64,000 nt of DNA from Antennarius striatus (GCF_040054535.1 NC_090789.1:9559973-9623972), one strand, 5' to 3'; positions 26,701 through 39,960 are shown, numbered from the stretch's first letter. The notes: generated by a model from the letters alone, not told the origin. Made by a program: numbers and translations.

Positions 26701-29126
26701 CTTCCTTCCTTAGCAGACAGTCAACTTTCAGAGATGACCTGCTCATTGATTAACAAACAAACAGACCTATAGCAATACAAGCGTGACCTTCTTGGCGGGG
26801 GGTAAACGTTTCATGTTTCCCAAAATATTGGTCAGGACCCTCCAGGGGGTCAAACTGCATTTCTTTTATCTTTTCAGCTTCTTCTTTTCCTTTCAGCTTT
26901 TCCCTTCAGGGGTCGCCACAGCGAATCAATTGCCTTCATCTAGTTTTTCTAAATGTTACCGATTTGTTACACAACTCTTGACAGATGTTACCTTTTCAGG
27001 ATTCTGGAAATCCTTTAAATTAGACAATCTACAAATGAAAAACGAATGTTGTGACTGCATCGTGGGTGTGAACACACGATGAAGTTTCACAAGTAAAGGC
27101 CAATCTGTTTTTCACCTGGCACAAGGAGAAAAGGTGAAAAATGTGGTGCTGCAGCTTTTATTTTAATAAAGGATCTAAAATAAATACCAAACATTTACAG
27201 AGTCATAGTGAAAAACAGACAACTTCAGGGCTAAGAATCATCCTCATTTTTCAGTTTCAGAAATACTTTCCAGTTATTTGGAATCATAACGAATGTCTTA
27301 CTGTTGTAGGTGAGGCGTGTTTTGCTGAAACACACAAGCAGGTGCTTCTCTATTTCATCTGATGCCATAAACTTAGAGCAAACAGGACAGTGGAAACCTG
27401 AAGGAAACACAAAGACGAGAACATGAGGACAAATGCACAATTTTCTAACATCAGTATAATTATCCAATAAGTGCATGCCACAAATGAATGTTCCACACAG
27501 CCCCACATGACCAACACAATCACCCAATTGATTCACTCTTGATGCGCTCTGTGACACTTTGCTTACCTAATCACACACTGGTGTTGCTCATTACAGACAT
27601 CTTCTGTTGCTGTGCATGTAGGAATTTAATTAGTCACTTATTAATTCATAATTTGCCCCACATAAGCACAGCCTACTGTTCCTGTACATCTTCTCAGCTA
27701 CACTAAAATTGAAAGGCCAGATGCTGCTTGACCTGAGATAAGCTAACCTCCGGTTAGTGCAGGCAACAGGACAACAAATGCATCACGTATGTAAGCAGTA
27801 ATTATATCTGCTTCAGGTCTGTTGTGTTTTTCAGTGGAGGTGAGGAAATAGTGGCCCGTCGCTCCTGTAGAGCATCACATGGATCCGATGAGCCCAGGTT
27901 CTTGACGAGAATACTAATGATTAGACTTCCTATCAAAAAAGGAAAGAAAAAAAATACCTGCGCTGATAATCAGAAGGGGGTGGAAGCAGGAAGACACTTA
28001 GATCTTTAATTACGAGAAGAGGGGAGAGCAGGAAGACATTTGAATCTGGAACGGCATTTTCTTTTAAAGAAACGTGGTGTGTTAGAGCGTGGTTACATTA
28101 ATTTCAGACCTGTTCTATGGTGTACTGGTCTGAAAACAACCCACCAGTTGAACAGCAGCTGGATTTGTGGATACAGGAAGTGTGTATGCATACGTGTCTA
28201 CGCGCATGTGTGTGTGTGTGTGTGTGTCAGGCAATGTGTAACCAGCAGGAAGCTCTTATCTGCTGACCTACATTATGCACTCTTCTCCCTCAGCTGGGGT
28301 GAAAAACAAGCCAGTTTTACAAGACAAAGCAAAACAGATGGCAACAGAGGGTAGAAGAGCCACCTGTGGCCCCAAGAACACAGCAGAAGTGCTGAACAAA
28401 GGACTGTTCCCATGTGCCAGGTATCGTGTGTTAAGTGGAAAAATACTAAGCATCTTTGACAGTAAGGAAGTAATTTGGCGCATGAGGATCATAAACATGT
28501 TGCACTATTGTACACGAACAAACATGTTGCCTAATCTCATGCCGAGAATCATAAACACAGTCTTTACACCAGAAATATTACCGGTATGTCATAAGAGAGT
28601 GAACATTGAGATAATACCAGGACATAGTGTACAGAAACATAAATATATGCTGTCACGGGACAAATTAAAATAACATAAAACACAACTTTGTGCAAACAGT
28701 GCTGATAAGATACACTGTCTGCTAAACAGTTGCATAACTGAACAATAATATCTTAACTTGTATAACTATGACTATGCTCTTTTTGCTAATCTTACCTCCC
28801 AGCAGGTGAGGGGACAGGTGAGCCGGGAGGGACCCTATGAGCAACCTGTGGCCCTCGGGGGGCAGCCGGACCTCGTCTTCGCCATCCGTGCCGTCAAGAC
28901 TCTGGTCGAGGACTTGTGACCCTGACCTGCCGCCAGCAGCAGATATACTGATCCCTGTGCTGGTTGGCCCTCCTCCCGTGTAACGAATTCGGGGGCCATC
29001 TGGTCCGTTGGTGTACCTGAACCCCGCGATCCTTTCCCCTCCGCTGGAGTTACCAGATGGCACATCGGAGCTGGAATAAGCCCGAGTTCTGCCATCAAAT
29101 ATCGGGCTGCTCTGTTTGCCACCCAT
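23793..29126 (-). CDS. znrf2: E3 ubiquitin ligase ZNRF2 (zinc and RING finger 2)
   Basis: Four coding exons: 29,126-28,796, 27,397-27,302, 24,463-24,358 and 23,850-23,793. They join in phase to 196 residues. The start [20 protein letters not shown] has an N-myristoylation glycine and the NGRTRAYS-type block that separates ZNRF2 from ZNRF1; [14 protein letters not shown] follows near the end of exon 1. A C2HC zinc finger uses C114, C117, H129 and C133. An atypical RING finger runs from C153/C156 through C171, C173, H176 and C179 to C190 and H193, closing with RSCPEHP. Known family role: membrane-associated ligase on endosomal, lysosomal and presynaptic membranes. The protein is shorter than the 242-residue human one because the low-complexity N-terminal half is shorter. 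Intron 2 carries a broken Tc1 element and another repeat fragment. In human, ZNRF2 also neighbours MTURN. Confidence 0.96.
25049..26080 (-). mobile_element. Tc1/mariner-type transposon copy in znrf2 intron 2
   Basis: A roughly 1.03 kb element with terminal inverted repeats: the left end reads actatattaccaaagtatt, and the right end is its near-perfect reverse complement ending at about 26,080. The presumed TA target duplications are at 25,047-25,048 and 26,081-26,082. The interior encodes a disrupted transposase on the same strand as znrf2. It is shorter than the roughly 1.2 kb I expect for the intact family, in line with an internal deletion. Confidence 0.9.
25091..25986 (-). pseudogene. Broken Tc1-type transposase
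   Basis: The N-terminal part (from 25,986) has the paired helix-turn-helix DNA-binding region, with a central [10 protein letters not shown] hook-like motif. The C-terminal part keeps [11 protein letters not shown], the second catalytic Asp (HDCAPVH) and the third acidic residue in [11 protein letters not shown]. Between them, near 25,610-25,620, a block of several tens of residues is missing together with a frame change. The missing block should contain the first catalytic Asp of the DDE triad. An in-frame stop also lies directly before the HDCAPVH block (about 25,430). The copy therefore cannot make active transposase, but its ends could in principle still be mobilised by another source. 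Confidence 0.9.
26865..26960 (+). repeat. Interspersed repeat fragment (shared with slc22 intron)
   Basis: The phrase cttttcccttcaggggtcgc followed by cacagcgaatcaat is repeated at 61,600-61,636. Both are copies of a repeat I remember as common in fish genomes. This copy lies in znrf2 intron 2 and breaks off after about 90 bases. Confidence 0.75.
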
Positions 29127-29160
29127 GCTGTTTCAGGCCTGTTCGTACACTTTCAAGTTC

Positions 29161-29180
29161 TTTTTTTTTTTTTTTTTTTT
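29161..29180 (-). other. Poly(A)20 tract just upstream of the znrf2 start
   Basis: Twenty consecutive T on the plus strand, read as A20 in the znrf2 sense direction, ends 34 bases before the ATG. If it lies in the 5' untranslated region it would place an A-tract in the leader of the mRNA. Transcription across it is inferred, not seen. Confidence 0.6.
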
Positions 29181-30210
29181 AGCCAAGACACATGGTTACA
29201 GTGATTTCTAAAGAATTGACACCGACAAAGAAATGGCCTGACTCGTCAACGACAACAAAGAAGAACATCTTAAAGTCGCAGGGTGAGCGCTGTGCGTAAA
29301 GTGCGCACTCACTGACGCATAACTTAATTTCCAGATGGTCGTTTTTTTTGTTTTCAAAGCTCTTTACTTTTATCAACAAAGAAAAAAATTACGAAAAACT
29401 GTCTTCAAAGTTGTTAGTCTTCAGCTCCTTCCCTTCAGACGCGGACGCGTCTGTGCGCGCTGACCTACAGCCTTTCTGTTTAGTTTGTTTTTGTGCTCAA
29501 CTGTTGCCGTCTGGAGCGAAAAAGGAGAGAAAGCTTTGGATTGCTCTCCTCCCCCAACGAAGCAGCTGCGTCAAGTTGATCAAAGTTCAGCAGAATAAGA
29601 CAAACCGGCCTTCAAAGTAAAAGCAGTGAATTTACCACCTTGACTTCCAGTGGATTCTTGCCACATAATTCTACATTTATAACATAAATTATTTTGCAAA
29701 TGGATGACTGTTTAGATATAGTCTGTGTTGTAAACACTATTGGGATTATTAGTTGTCATTAAGTCAAGCAAAAAGTAAACAGATGTACAAATTATTGATT
29801 ACTCTTCGCTACTTTATAGCCAATTTATTATTTGTCATTTATAGAGTAAAATATGATTTTACTTTTGTATTATGAAGGTTTGGACTTCATTTAATCATGT
29901 TTTACCCACTATGGATTAAGCTCCAGATTTTTTTTCTTTAATAATGTCTAGAGCGTTGAAAAGAAAATCCAAACACTGTCCATAATAACGTCAAAATCAA
30001 CCGGTGCCATGACATTATGTGTGTCACGTCTAACCAACCATCCTAATTTGAAAATGCTGAAAAAAATATTGTAATTATTCAAACTGAAAACAGCATTTAG
30101 GAATGTTGTAGAGAGTGTTGAGGCGCTGTTTGATTATTATTCACAGAAACTGATAAGAGATCAGTTCACCATTCTATAAAATGTTGTCTGAGTGGACCCT
30201 GTCACTACAT

Positions 30211-30258
30211 GATGGATGGATGGACGGATGGATGGACAGACGGACAGATAGATAGATA
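30211..30258. repeat. GATG / GATA tetranucleotide tract
   Basis: Imperfect tetranucleotide units changing from GATG through GACG/GACA to GATA. Confidence 0.85.
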
Positions 30259-30612
30259 CTGTTGATAGATAGATTTGAATGCATGCGTCATAAGATTGAT
30301 TCACGCTAAAAATTCCTTTTTTTTCCTTTTTTTTTCACCAATTTTTACTTTTAGATGTTTGTGTTTACTTCTTGTGCTTTTATTCTAGTGTCCGTGAGTG
30401 CACTAGAAAGGTGCCCTCAAATAAAATGTATTGCTATTATTACTATTGTTAGTTGTTCAGTTTAGTGTTTTGTAATCACTTGTGGTCAATGAAAAAAGGC
30501 AGTCAGTTAAAATCCTCTCAACATACAGCTGATCGTGGCTTCCTGTCTGTGCTCCCTACCAGTATTACATTTCATTAATGTCTCAGGTAGCTTGTGATGC
30601 TAACCCCAGTTT

Positions 30613-30642
30613 GACTGATGGCACACCAGTGTGCCATCAGTC
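30613..30642. repeat. Perfect inverted repeat, 14-base arms
   Basis: gactgatggcacac and its exact reverse complement are separated by two bases. Confidence 0.9.
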
Positions 30643-30749
30643 CCCTCACTCTGAGTAGGAGAAGTCCTCCATTGCTGGATGCTCCTTGTTTAATTAACTT
30701 CACACCATGAAAAAACATGGCACGCCTGCAAAACACTATGTTCACACAG

Positions 30750-30755
30750 TTTATT
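30750..30755 (-). promoter_or_regulatory. Possible poly(A) signal of mturn
   Basis: An AATAAA hexamer on the minus strand about 1.1 kb after the mturn stop. Another hexamer near 31,255 would give a shorter transcript. Confidence 0.35.
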
Positions 30756-31893
30756 GAACAATTTCACACAATAACAGAAGATACACTGCATGAGAAACAT
30801 TTAAATAGGCAGAAAAGACAAACATTTACAAGCTAAAGGAAATATGTACCTCTAACAGTCTTGCATGTGGATGTGGGTAGCGGTGGCCTGAAGCATTGCA
30901 GTGCACTGGATGTGACATAACACAATGAGAGTAGAGATTGTAAACTGGGCAAGGGTAACCAACCCTTCTGTTCACTCACTTCAAGAATCGTTCTAGGAGG
31001 GTTCAAAAGAAGTTTCTAAGCTCAAACACGGCACACAAAAAAGAGGTGTTGATTCACTTAAGCACTTTCCTAATTAGATTGTGGGAAAATGTGGACAACC
31101 AAGAGGAACCACCAGGAAGGAAGACTACAGGCCACAACTCATGACAATAAGATGTTCAAACCAGGAGGATCTTGAGCGGCAGCATGGGCCTCCGTCGCTA
31201 TGGTAGTACAGCGGTAGCATCGATTAAAGCAACTGTAACCCTGTGAAGTGGGTCTTTATTTAAACACAAGTAATGATCCATGCTGCTGCGAGCCTGCATA
31301 CTTTAATTCCACATGAAAAGCCAGTATGTAAAATGCTTTTTACAGCTATTTAGTTAAGAGCTGCCCCACACGAAACACATCATACCTCTTTCTTGCCCTC
31401 CACCAGTGGAGGTTGATGCTCCCTTTCCCTCCTTATCTCTCTTTACCTGCTGAACTCTTCTCACACAACCACAAACTGTCAGTTTGCACCTTTTTATCTT
31501 TCATCCAGGTCTGTGTCAGCTGTCAGGCAGAGTAAGTAGGTTATATGTCGAGTTTGGGGAAGACGGGCATATTGCGGAAACATTTCAGATGTTTTTCTGC
31601 ATAAGGAAGCCAGCAGATGCTGATGTAATATTGCTGTGGAATTTTAACCAGATGGTGAATGATTACGAAATTTTGCATTGTAGCCGCAATTTGTGTGCAT
31701 GTGTGTGTGTGTGTGTGTGTATGTGTGTGTTTCGGGAGGGGGTAGGGGTCGCCGAAGTGCAACAGAGTGCACTCTGGGAAGCAAAGCCACTCAGACATTC
31801 AAAAAACATGGTGGTGCATTTTTAGCAATATAAGCTGAGGTCCAGAGTTTCAACGCAGCTCTGCCCCAACTGCATGCGTCGTCTTGGGGCTCA

Positions 31894-34800
31894 TCACTGC
31901 TGGCTGACCCCCATCTGCTGGTGGTCGGGCCCTGGTTCCCCTTCCATGTCAGCGTGGTAGTGCTCAAAACTGTCATCCTCTAAGTCTGGAAGACCCAGAA
32001 GCTGTCAGGGGTGGAAGCAGGAGATAATGTTAAGATAAAATTTATCTGTGGCAGGCAGAACATGATCTTTAAGCTGCTTTTATTATTCAGGTTCACTCTC
32101 CATTGCAACATGATCTATATCCAGGACTGGAAGCATTCAACTACAATTGCTCATGAATGGTGTGAATGATTACTTTAATAACTGAGTAATATGCAAATTT
32201 TTTATTGTTAAAAAATTTATTCAAATAATGAAATTTTATTTACTTTGTAACTTACCAGCAGGGTCTACATTTTAAAAATGATTTGAAATCAAAAGGAAAG
32301 AAACTAGTTATCCCATTCTGTCCCGTGAATACGTCCCATTCCAGAGAAAGAAATGTACCATCAAACATGAGTTATAATCTCACTTTTTGTTAATGTTATT
32401 TGAGGAATTAAGTTATTCTGATATAGCTCTTAGATTTAGCAGTGTTCTGTGTATATCCAATGTGCTGAAGGTCAACAATCCCTTAAAATGTCTGTAATAA
32501 ATCCTTAAATAACACAGCAAAGAACTTACAGGAACAGCTCCAATGTATAAATTTAATCACTTTCCTGCTGAGGGTAAGAGGAGAAGATCGAAGCTGTACA
32601 GAACGTCTGACGCTACAGTCAGCAGCTCATCTTACAAATGGAAACAGGTGGAAACAGCCAGACTGGCTCCAACCAGAGATAAGAAACCTCTGCAAGCTTC
32701 ACTTGGAGGCTCACACACTAAAATACATCGACGCAGTTGTTAAGGAGAAGAACAGTTCTTCTGGTTTTATGGGAGAAAAAGGCTTGAAGGCACAAACTGC
32801 CTCTTTGTCATACCAAGGCTGTCAAGATAAGCAGAAGGCATCAGAGATGAGGTGGTATACTGACACTAAAAAACACTTTTTTTCCACTAAAAAAGTGCTG
32901 TAGACAATAGAACTGTGGACTTAACATTGAAGTAAACCGACTCTAAAAGCTTTTCTCTTTTTTCCTTACAGGCCTGAAGGATGTGAAGACCTTCTCCAGC
33001 ACCTCCAGCAGAGTCTTCTTCCCACAGGACGAGATGTAATCCTGGGCCAGCTGTAGAAAGGGAAGGCAGTCCTCACTCTCGCTCCACACATGCTACAGAA
33101 ACGAACAGAGATCGAAAATGATTTATGTAAACAAGGTTAATATGTTGTATGAGGGTGTAACACTGTGTTAGGTCCTGCAAAAGGGTAGCCTTATGTGTGC
33201 AGTGACATACAGCTCAAAGAAATGAGTAAATAAGAAAAGCTACATCAGCAGAAAAGTAGAACAAAGCAGTTAAACCAGATAAAGACATTATTTCAAAGAT
33301 GTTCAACAGTGGAAGAAGGTTGTATTACACCAGTGGTGACATAGCAAAACACAAACTACTAGTTTGCAATATGCTGCATAATGTAGTTCCTAATCTAAGT
33401 CTGATGTATTAAAATCTTATTTCCTCTGTGAGGTGTAAGGTATGGTTTCCCCTGAGCTTTAAATAAATGAATTGTACTACTAAAACACTGAAGAATATGT
33501 TTTTATTTGTATATTAATGACAATATTTGATTAGAAAACACCTAACACAAAAAAATTACAGGTAGGTTAAAGTTTCCCTTCACTCCCACCCATACATTTC
33601 AATGAGAACCTCAGTGGCGTGAAGGCGGGGTATCTGTGATCACATCATCAGGTCATCACGGGGGGGGGGACACAGAGATAAACAACCATTATTCACACTT
33701 GCATTCACATCGGAGGGGATCCAGCATTAACTGTGATTGTTATTTAACCTTGTTTTGACATTGTAATTACTTGAAATGTTTGGGTTTAGATGAAGAAGGA
33801 GGTTAAAAATAACAATGTTATCCTAGATCTCTTTTCTCAGGGTTTAATTTGCGTTATGTAAAAACACTTCAGGGCAGAGTGACCTTTTCTGACCAGAAAG
33901 TCTGAGGGCTGTTTATCAATGTAAAGCCTGGGTTAAATACCATTATGGTCAGTAATTTACATCTGAATTGTTACCTTATTTATGGCAATAAAATAGTTTT
34001 AACAGAGGTAAGTGACCAATAAAAGTATATTAATAGAGACAAAGTAGTACCGTAATAGCTTTGAGGTTGTAAGATAAACACCATCGTCTGGGACAGATAA
34101 CTGGAACGATTCCTCTTCTCTTACGGTTAGTGTTGTTTAATTGGAGTCGAAAGGCCACACTGTTTGGTTATGTATTAAGTGAAGTCATTGAGACATCCGA
34201 ACAAGTACACAGGACCGTAAGAAACAGAACTACGTGAAAACCTAGAGTGCATCAAGGTTATGTGAGGTCTGTGAGCAGAAATCCGGTCAATTTATGAATT
34301 CCTGTATATTAAATTTTGCTAAAAATGTCGATCAAGTTACTGAAAAGCTTATGAATAGGAGCTGCGAGCATGTTCCACATCTATCCGAAAATGTTGGATT
34401 TGAAAGATGTTTACATTTTTGTAATCTCTGACGACCCCCCTGCTCTTTCATTCCTTTCTATCAGCGGATTCTTTTGCCCAGAGTCGCTCTGAAACGAGTG
34501 TTTGTTAGAGTGAGATGCTTCCACTTCTCCCACATGGCTGCTTTTTTTCCTCTTGTATACAGCACAAATTTTAGCCGGTAAAATAACATTGTTCAGTCTG
34601 ACCAACTAAAGCTGTCTGTTAGCTAAAGAAAGAGGAACAGAGGATGTGCCGTGCAGGAAAGACTTTATTTCACACCACTAATGGGGAACTTAAGGCAACG
34701 GCCAACTTAAGACAAACAAAACCAACAGCGTGAAAAGGAGGTGAGAGTCACCCTGGCTGACAGCCAACAGTTTATGTAGTCGGGACACAAAGCTTGTTGT

Positions 34801-37800
34801 GGTGAGACACTCCTCTGTCAGGTCCTGGTGAGACGGCCTGCTCAGGGCGTGGCAAAACCTGTTACTTAAATTAACTCCACCATCAAGTTTGGAACAAAAT
34901 GTGACTACCAGTAAAGTCAAAAAAATTAATGTTAATATCAGCAATCCACATCTGCAACCCCTGGACCAGAGGAAGCATCTTCAACACTTACAGACAAGTA
35001 TCAAGGTCCAGGCCCAGCCTACATGACTTAAACAAAGCAGGTATAAAGGAGTGGGGAGAACACGAGTTGTAACTAAGGCTTTTATTTTATATCATTAAAT
35101 AGAACCTTTAACAAAACAACCATAAATGAAAGGACAGCAGGTAGAAGGCAGGTGAGAGATGGACTGGCAAACTGCCAGCACTTTCTATTCTCCACAGAAG
35201 GCTAGGTCACATAAATCCTCGTGGCTTGACCCCATCTCCCCCAGTGAGAGAGGCCGGCTGAGGGAACTGTCTGTACAACAGGATGAACAAATACTGCATA
35301 TATTTTAAGTAGTACGATTCTAATTTCATCTGTTACTGCTAGCAAAACATGTACTGTAATCTGGAGTGTTTGTAACGGGTGTTGGCTGTATGTGTTCTAC
35401 TGGGGATTTGAGATTGGGTTTTTTGGTCGTCTGATGTTGCTGTCGGGATGAATTAACAGAACTGAAGTCAGAGCATGTACGGTTTATAAATACACATTTT
35501 TATGTTTCACATATATAGTAAAAAGATTGTTCAGATAATATGACACCATGGTACTTATTCCCATCAGCCTGCTAATACCCCCCACAGGGGGGAGAGGGGG
35601 GTCCATGGGGCCTCCCCAGGACACTTTTTTAGAAAATGGGGTTGATTTCCTGCATTCTGGTGCATTCTGAGGGCAAAATCTTCTGTTCAGTTTACCTACA
35701 AAAATACACTAAAGTCAACAGTTCAAGCTGAACTATCTTTATTTCTGTCCTACTTTATTCAGGTATGAATGTGATTCAACAATTGAAAAGTTGCATTCAC
35801 TATGTGAAGATACAGTCATACAAAATATTATTCAATGTTTTCAATGTATTCAATTCAAGTTTTAACTTTGACTTTGACACTTTGATTTTAACAAATTTAA
35901 TTCTTGGTATTACACAATGTTTTTCCAAGTTTTACGTGGACTGGAAGACATTTTAACTTTAACTTAGACAACACCATTGGTATGTCATAGTTTCGTTTTG
36001 ATGGGGTTTTTTTGATTCGATAATATGATTTTTCATTTCAATTTAAAAAGGCATGAAAAATAGCAAGCGAGGTGAATACACATTTACATGCATCACTGGT
36101 TATTCCTGCCGGTCATAGAGATCAAAAGTCTAAGACTACAAAAAAGTATTGATAATATCTTTCATTCACCTTCTGATCGGTCTGTCACCACTTCTACCCC
36201 CTCTCAGCATTCACCATTTGTTGTTCAATTAGAATTTTAACACAAAATCTACTATAAAACACTCTATTCTCATTTTCTTTTGATCGATCGTCCTCACCTT
36301 GTCGTACAACAATTCGAGGGTTCAGCTTGTAAAAATAGAATCCTTTTTTTTTTTTTATTGGACGAGAGGAGGTCATGACCCGAGTGCATATTTAATGATC
36401 GGGAGCGTTCAGGGTCACTTCGGCTATTTCCGTCGGCATGCAGAAATAGCCACATGCTATTGTTTTCTTATGTTATCGCTCGGGTATTTTCACGAGTCCA
36501 AAAAAGTTGTAAGTTTTAGCCTTTTTTTCCTAAAAATATGAACGTCACTGTGGCTACACAGTCTAAAAACCTTGTAGCCACTCTGGAATTTACTTCTCCT
36601 ATGGCGAAGTGGCGAACGGCTAGCGCAAGCCCACAGTATTTTCCGCACTATGAGGTACACCTAAGAGCCTTTAACTACTAAGCACCAGTTAGTTCTGCTT
36701 CTGTAAAGTAGACTCAGGAATCAGATTCAATTCCCACAATTCAGTTGAAATTGAATAAGTGAATAGATACTTTTTCCAACCTTTAATGTTTGCACTGAAG
36801 CAGATAGCACAAAGCTGGTGGGCTGGTTAAATAAAAAAAGGAGCCCCAGCAGCAATAAAAAAAGAAGGATGTGATCACTAGCTTCCATTGTTGCTCCAGG
36901 TTGTGGGTTCCAATCCACACCTGGAGCCTTTCTGTGTGGAGTTTGTTTCCACATGAGTTAAAAAAAACAATTTATAGGTTTGAATTGTTTGCTTTTCTAC
37001 AGCTGCCGTGCCCCGCCCCCCACACCAGGTGCTTCTTTTTCAGGTAAAAATTATTGACATTAAAGGAAGAAAGCTGATAAAACCTTTAAAAACAACCACA
37101 AAACCATGAAACTCTTCAGGACTTCTTACCAAGCACACATTATCAATACATCAAGAGCAACTTCAGTTCATCATTACTCCAGGCTGAACTAATGAAGTGA
37201 TGAGGGGTTTTCTTTTATAAAGCTGGAGATTTGGTCATGATGTGCGGTGGTGACATACGTTCATGTGAGTTTTAGAGGTTTTGTCAGAGTCATGTGAATC
37301 ACACACAGTGACTGAGTTCAAATGAAACCTCGTGGGTGCATTCTGACACTGATGGGAGACCTTTCTCCATCCCCAAAACACCTCCTGGGCTCACAACATA
37401 AGTCCAAAAACACAGCGTCACATAGCGATTTACTGTAAACTACAAAGACGTACCCTGAGGGGAAGTTACAGAGCTTCAGCACCGATCACATGCAGTTGCA
37501 CATTTACGATGGTGGAGCTAATCTTACAGTACCCTCTAGTGAAGGGGACGAGCACTGAGCCACCATCATGAGTGGAGATAAACATCAAGTGGATAGGGAG
37601 ACATGTGTGAAAATAAGAGCTGCTGCATGTATGCCCTGTTGACATACATTACTGTTAAAAGACAGCATCATTTATTCATGCACCTGCTCTCATTTCTTTT
37701 CCCCTTCTGTAATAAATGGAAAGTCCCTCTAAAGCAGCTTCACACTGCTATCTGTAAATGAGACAAGGCTTGCAAATGCATGAGAGAGGTGTGGTCAGCA

Positions 37801-39563
37801 TGACATCATGTGTTATTGACTAAGCAGACGTCCTGACTCCTGGGTTATCGCCATATGTTTCCTGGCCTGTCAGCCTCTGTCGCTGAGCAGGAGGAGATGG
37901 AAAGATGGGACTAGTCTCAGGAAGGTTAGGGCTCACAACCACACCACTGCGACACACTGGTGCAACGATCTGTCAGGACAGGCTGTAATGGATCAGAGCG
38001 GTCCTGCCCATGTGGTCTCTGGGCTCACAAGAGGGTCAAGGCTGTTGTGAACTACATAAATGTAATGAGAGATTTTGGACTTCATAAATAAAACTGACAT
38101 GGCTTGACATACTTTTCCTTGGTTTGAGAAATTCTAATAATTTAGAGAGCTAATGTTCGACAATTACTAACAAATTATAAATAACATGAACTTAATATTT
38201 TTTAGAACCTTAAAAGCAGGCCTGCCACTGACAACTCCATACAATTCAATCAACTCTTTTTTGGACGAAAGTCCATCCATGAGTAAAGCTAAATTAAAAC
38301 TAAATTTACAAAATACATGGATGAATGGCTAACTGAAGAAATATAGCAACAACTTACATTAACATTTTCTAAATGTTAATGTAAGTTAACATTTATCAAA
38401 TAGAATTTGATATATAGAATTCAACTTTTAAAATAAAAACACCCTTTCGGTGTTCTTTGTTCAAGTCTGTTAACTACTTTCTGCAGAAAATCAATCTCTC
38501 AATCAAACGTCAGTTAACTAAAGAGAGTACAGTAATAAAATTATATCTACTGCTGAGGTTTAGTGGCACCAGGTATACGTAACGAAAAAAAACTGTAAAA
38601 CAGAGTATTGAGTATCCACCAACTATTTCTTTTATTCTAATGCACATGTGTGAAACTCAAGGCCCAAATGTGGCACGCCACATCATTCCATGAGGCCCGC
38701 GAGACCATAAAAGATAAGAGATAAAAAGACAATAAATAGGTCAACAGTGCAAAAATGTGCTTTGACCAAAACTACATTTCCCACAATGCAGTAATTAAGC
38801 CCATTTTAACATTTAAAAGAACGTTTTGAACAAAGTCCTAACTTGTTTTTGATGTTATTTTTCTTTATTCACTTGGATAGTTTGATCCTTGATTGATGGA
38901 GTTCTGTGGGTTTCATAACCTGTCAAATTAAAAGGATTTATGTTATAACAGAGCAACAAACAAACGTGGTTTTCTGTGCATCTGTAACTTCAATAAGTAA
39001 TAAATTGAGAGTTATTTAACATGAAGGAGTAGTTACATTTATTTTGCATTACATTTTGAGTTACATTTATGAATTATATCTGGCCCTTTGAGGACAGACA
39101 TTATGCTGATGTGGCCCTCACCCTGTTCTAATACAGTACTTTGTTCCCGATAGTTAGTTTGTGATGCTTTTATTTTGAAAGCCACGGGCCCTGGAATGGT
39201 TTACCTGCTGCGGGTGAGACCCGGAGGTCTACAGTATCACACCGGGTAATGAGGAGGAAAAAGGAGCATGACGGTGGGAGGAGGGTTTGGGGATGACATC
39301 ATCCGCTCCAAAGCCCCCCCAACCCCCTCCATCAATCAGCTGGACGGCACCGGGACGCCCCCACCTCCAGCCCAGCTTGGGCCTTGTTCAACAGACGCAC
39401 TTACGAAATTGTCGGTGCCGCCCGGACACAGCACGTAGAAGGAGACGCCGGGCTCTGCGTAGAAGTCCAGCCGCCTCTCGTCGTCCTCCTCGGCGAAGAT
39501 GAGGTCGAACGGGTTCCCGGAGCACCACTTCTCCGCCGCCTCCACCAGATTCTTAAACTCCAT
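31894..39563 (-). CDS. mturn: Maturin (neural progenitor differentiation regulator)
   Basis: Three coding exons: 39,563-39,405, 33,092-32,970 and 32,001-31,894. They join in phase to 129 residues (human 131). Exon 1 opens MEFKNLVEAAEKWCSGNPFD and holds YAEPGVSFYVLCP. Exon 2 reads HVWSESEDCLPFLQLAQDYI and ends VFTSFRP. Exon 3 starts LLGLPDLEDDSFEHY and ends MGVSQQ, the conserved C-terminus. The family is small, acidic and probably cytoplasmic, reported to promote neuronal differentiation; its biochemical activity is not established. I chose the start at 39,563 because an upstream in-frame ATG (39,638) adds sequence unlike the family. The first intron is about 6.3 kb and carries an hAT-like repeat and other repeat fragments. 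A GC-rich promoter area surrounds exon 1. Confidence 0.96.
36890..36955 (+). repeat. Second copy of the 4.4-kb-site repeat family
   Basis: gtgggttccaatccacacct followed by ggagcctttctgtgtggagt is the reverse-strand counterpart of the repeat at 4390-4635. Only the end of the element is kept. Confidence 0.5.
38352..38386. repeat. Perfect inverted repeat, 16-base arms
   Basis: acttacattaacattt and its exact reverse complement are separated by three bases (tct). It lies in mturn intron 1. Confidence 0.9.
38645..39130. mobile_element. Probable non-autonomous hAT-like DNA transposon relic
   Basis: One side reads gaaactcaaggcccaaatgt and catgaggcccgcgag; the other reads ctggccctttgaggacag and gctgatgtggccctc. 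This GGCCC-rich arrangement at both ends of about 480 bases resembles non-autonomous hAT-type elements I remember from fish genomes. The terminal bases have decayed, so ends and target duplication are uncertain. Confidence 0.45.
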
Positions 39564-39960
39564 CCTCTGTTCTCCGCGCTGCGGTGTCCCTACGTCTGGG
39601 TCTCTCCGGCCGTCACGGCGACGATGCTCAAGACACAAAGATCAGCTGATCGGACAGCAGCATCAGCAGCCTCCATCCACTACCGCATCTCCTCTAGCGC
39701 GCCGTCTGCACGGCCCGACAACACAGTGGTGGTGCAGAGCCTACCGGGCCTGGTGCTCGTACGTTCTCATTCCTCCCTTCCTCCCCACGTTATGAAATCA
39801 GTCCGTCGGTCGCACACATGCATACGCAGGAGGACGCTGGAAAAAACGCGATGACGAACAGAGAAGCCGGGCAGCCGTCCATATCTGCCTGAGTCGCTGT
39901 GCGGGCATGCTGAAGGCGAAATGAGGCTTGGACTGGATGCTGCTCGCTGCAAGGCGAAGG
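39280..39960 (-). promoter_or_regulatory. GC-rich promoter region of mturn
   Basis: CpG density rises sharply here compared with the flanking AT-rich DNA. The segment contains mturn exon 1 and the sequence upstream of its start. The open frames seen on both strands are a side effect of GC richness. Confidence 0.6.

Larger units (their letters stand above)
29640..30750. other. Intergenic spacer between znrf2 and mturn
   Basis: AT-rich, with no coding sequence. It contains a GATG/GATA tract (30,211-30,258) and a perfect short palindrome (30,613-30,642). Confidence 0.5.

Noticed and set aside
28275-28673. A 132-codon plus-strand open frame inside znrf2 intron 1
   Set aside because: No family resemblance and no splice or promoter signal; probably chance.
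39384-39854. A 156-codon plus-strand open frame opposite mturn exon 1
   Set aside because: It is the complement of a GC-rich coding and promoter segment; the minus-strand reading matches maturin.
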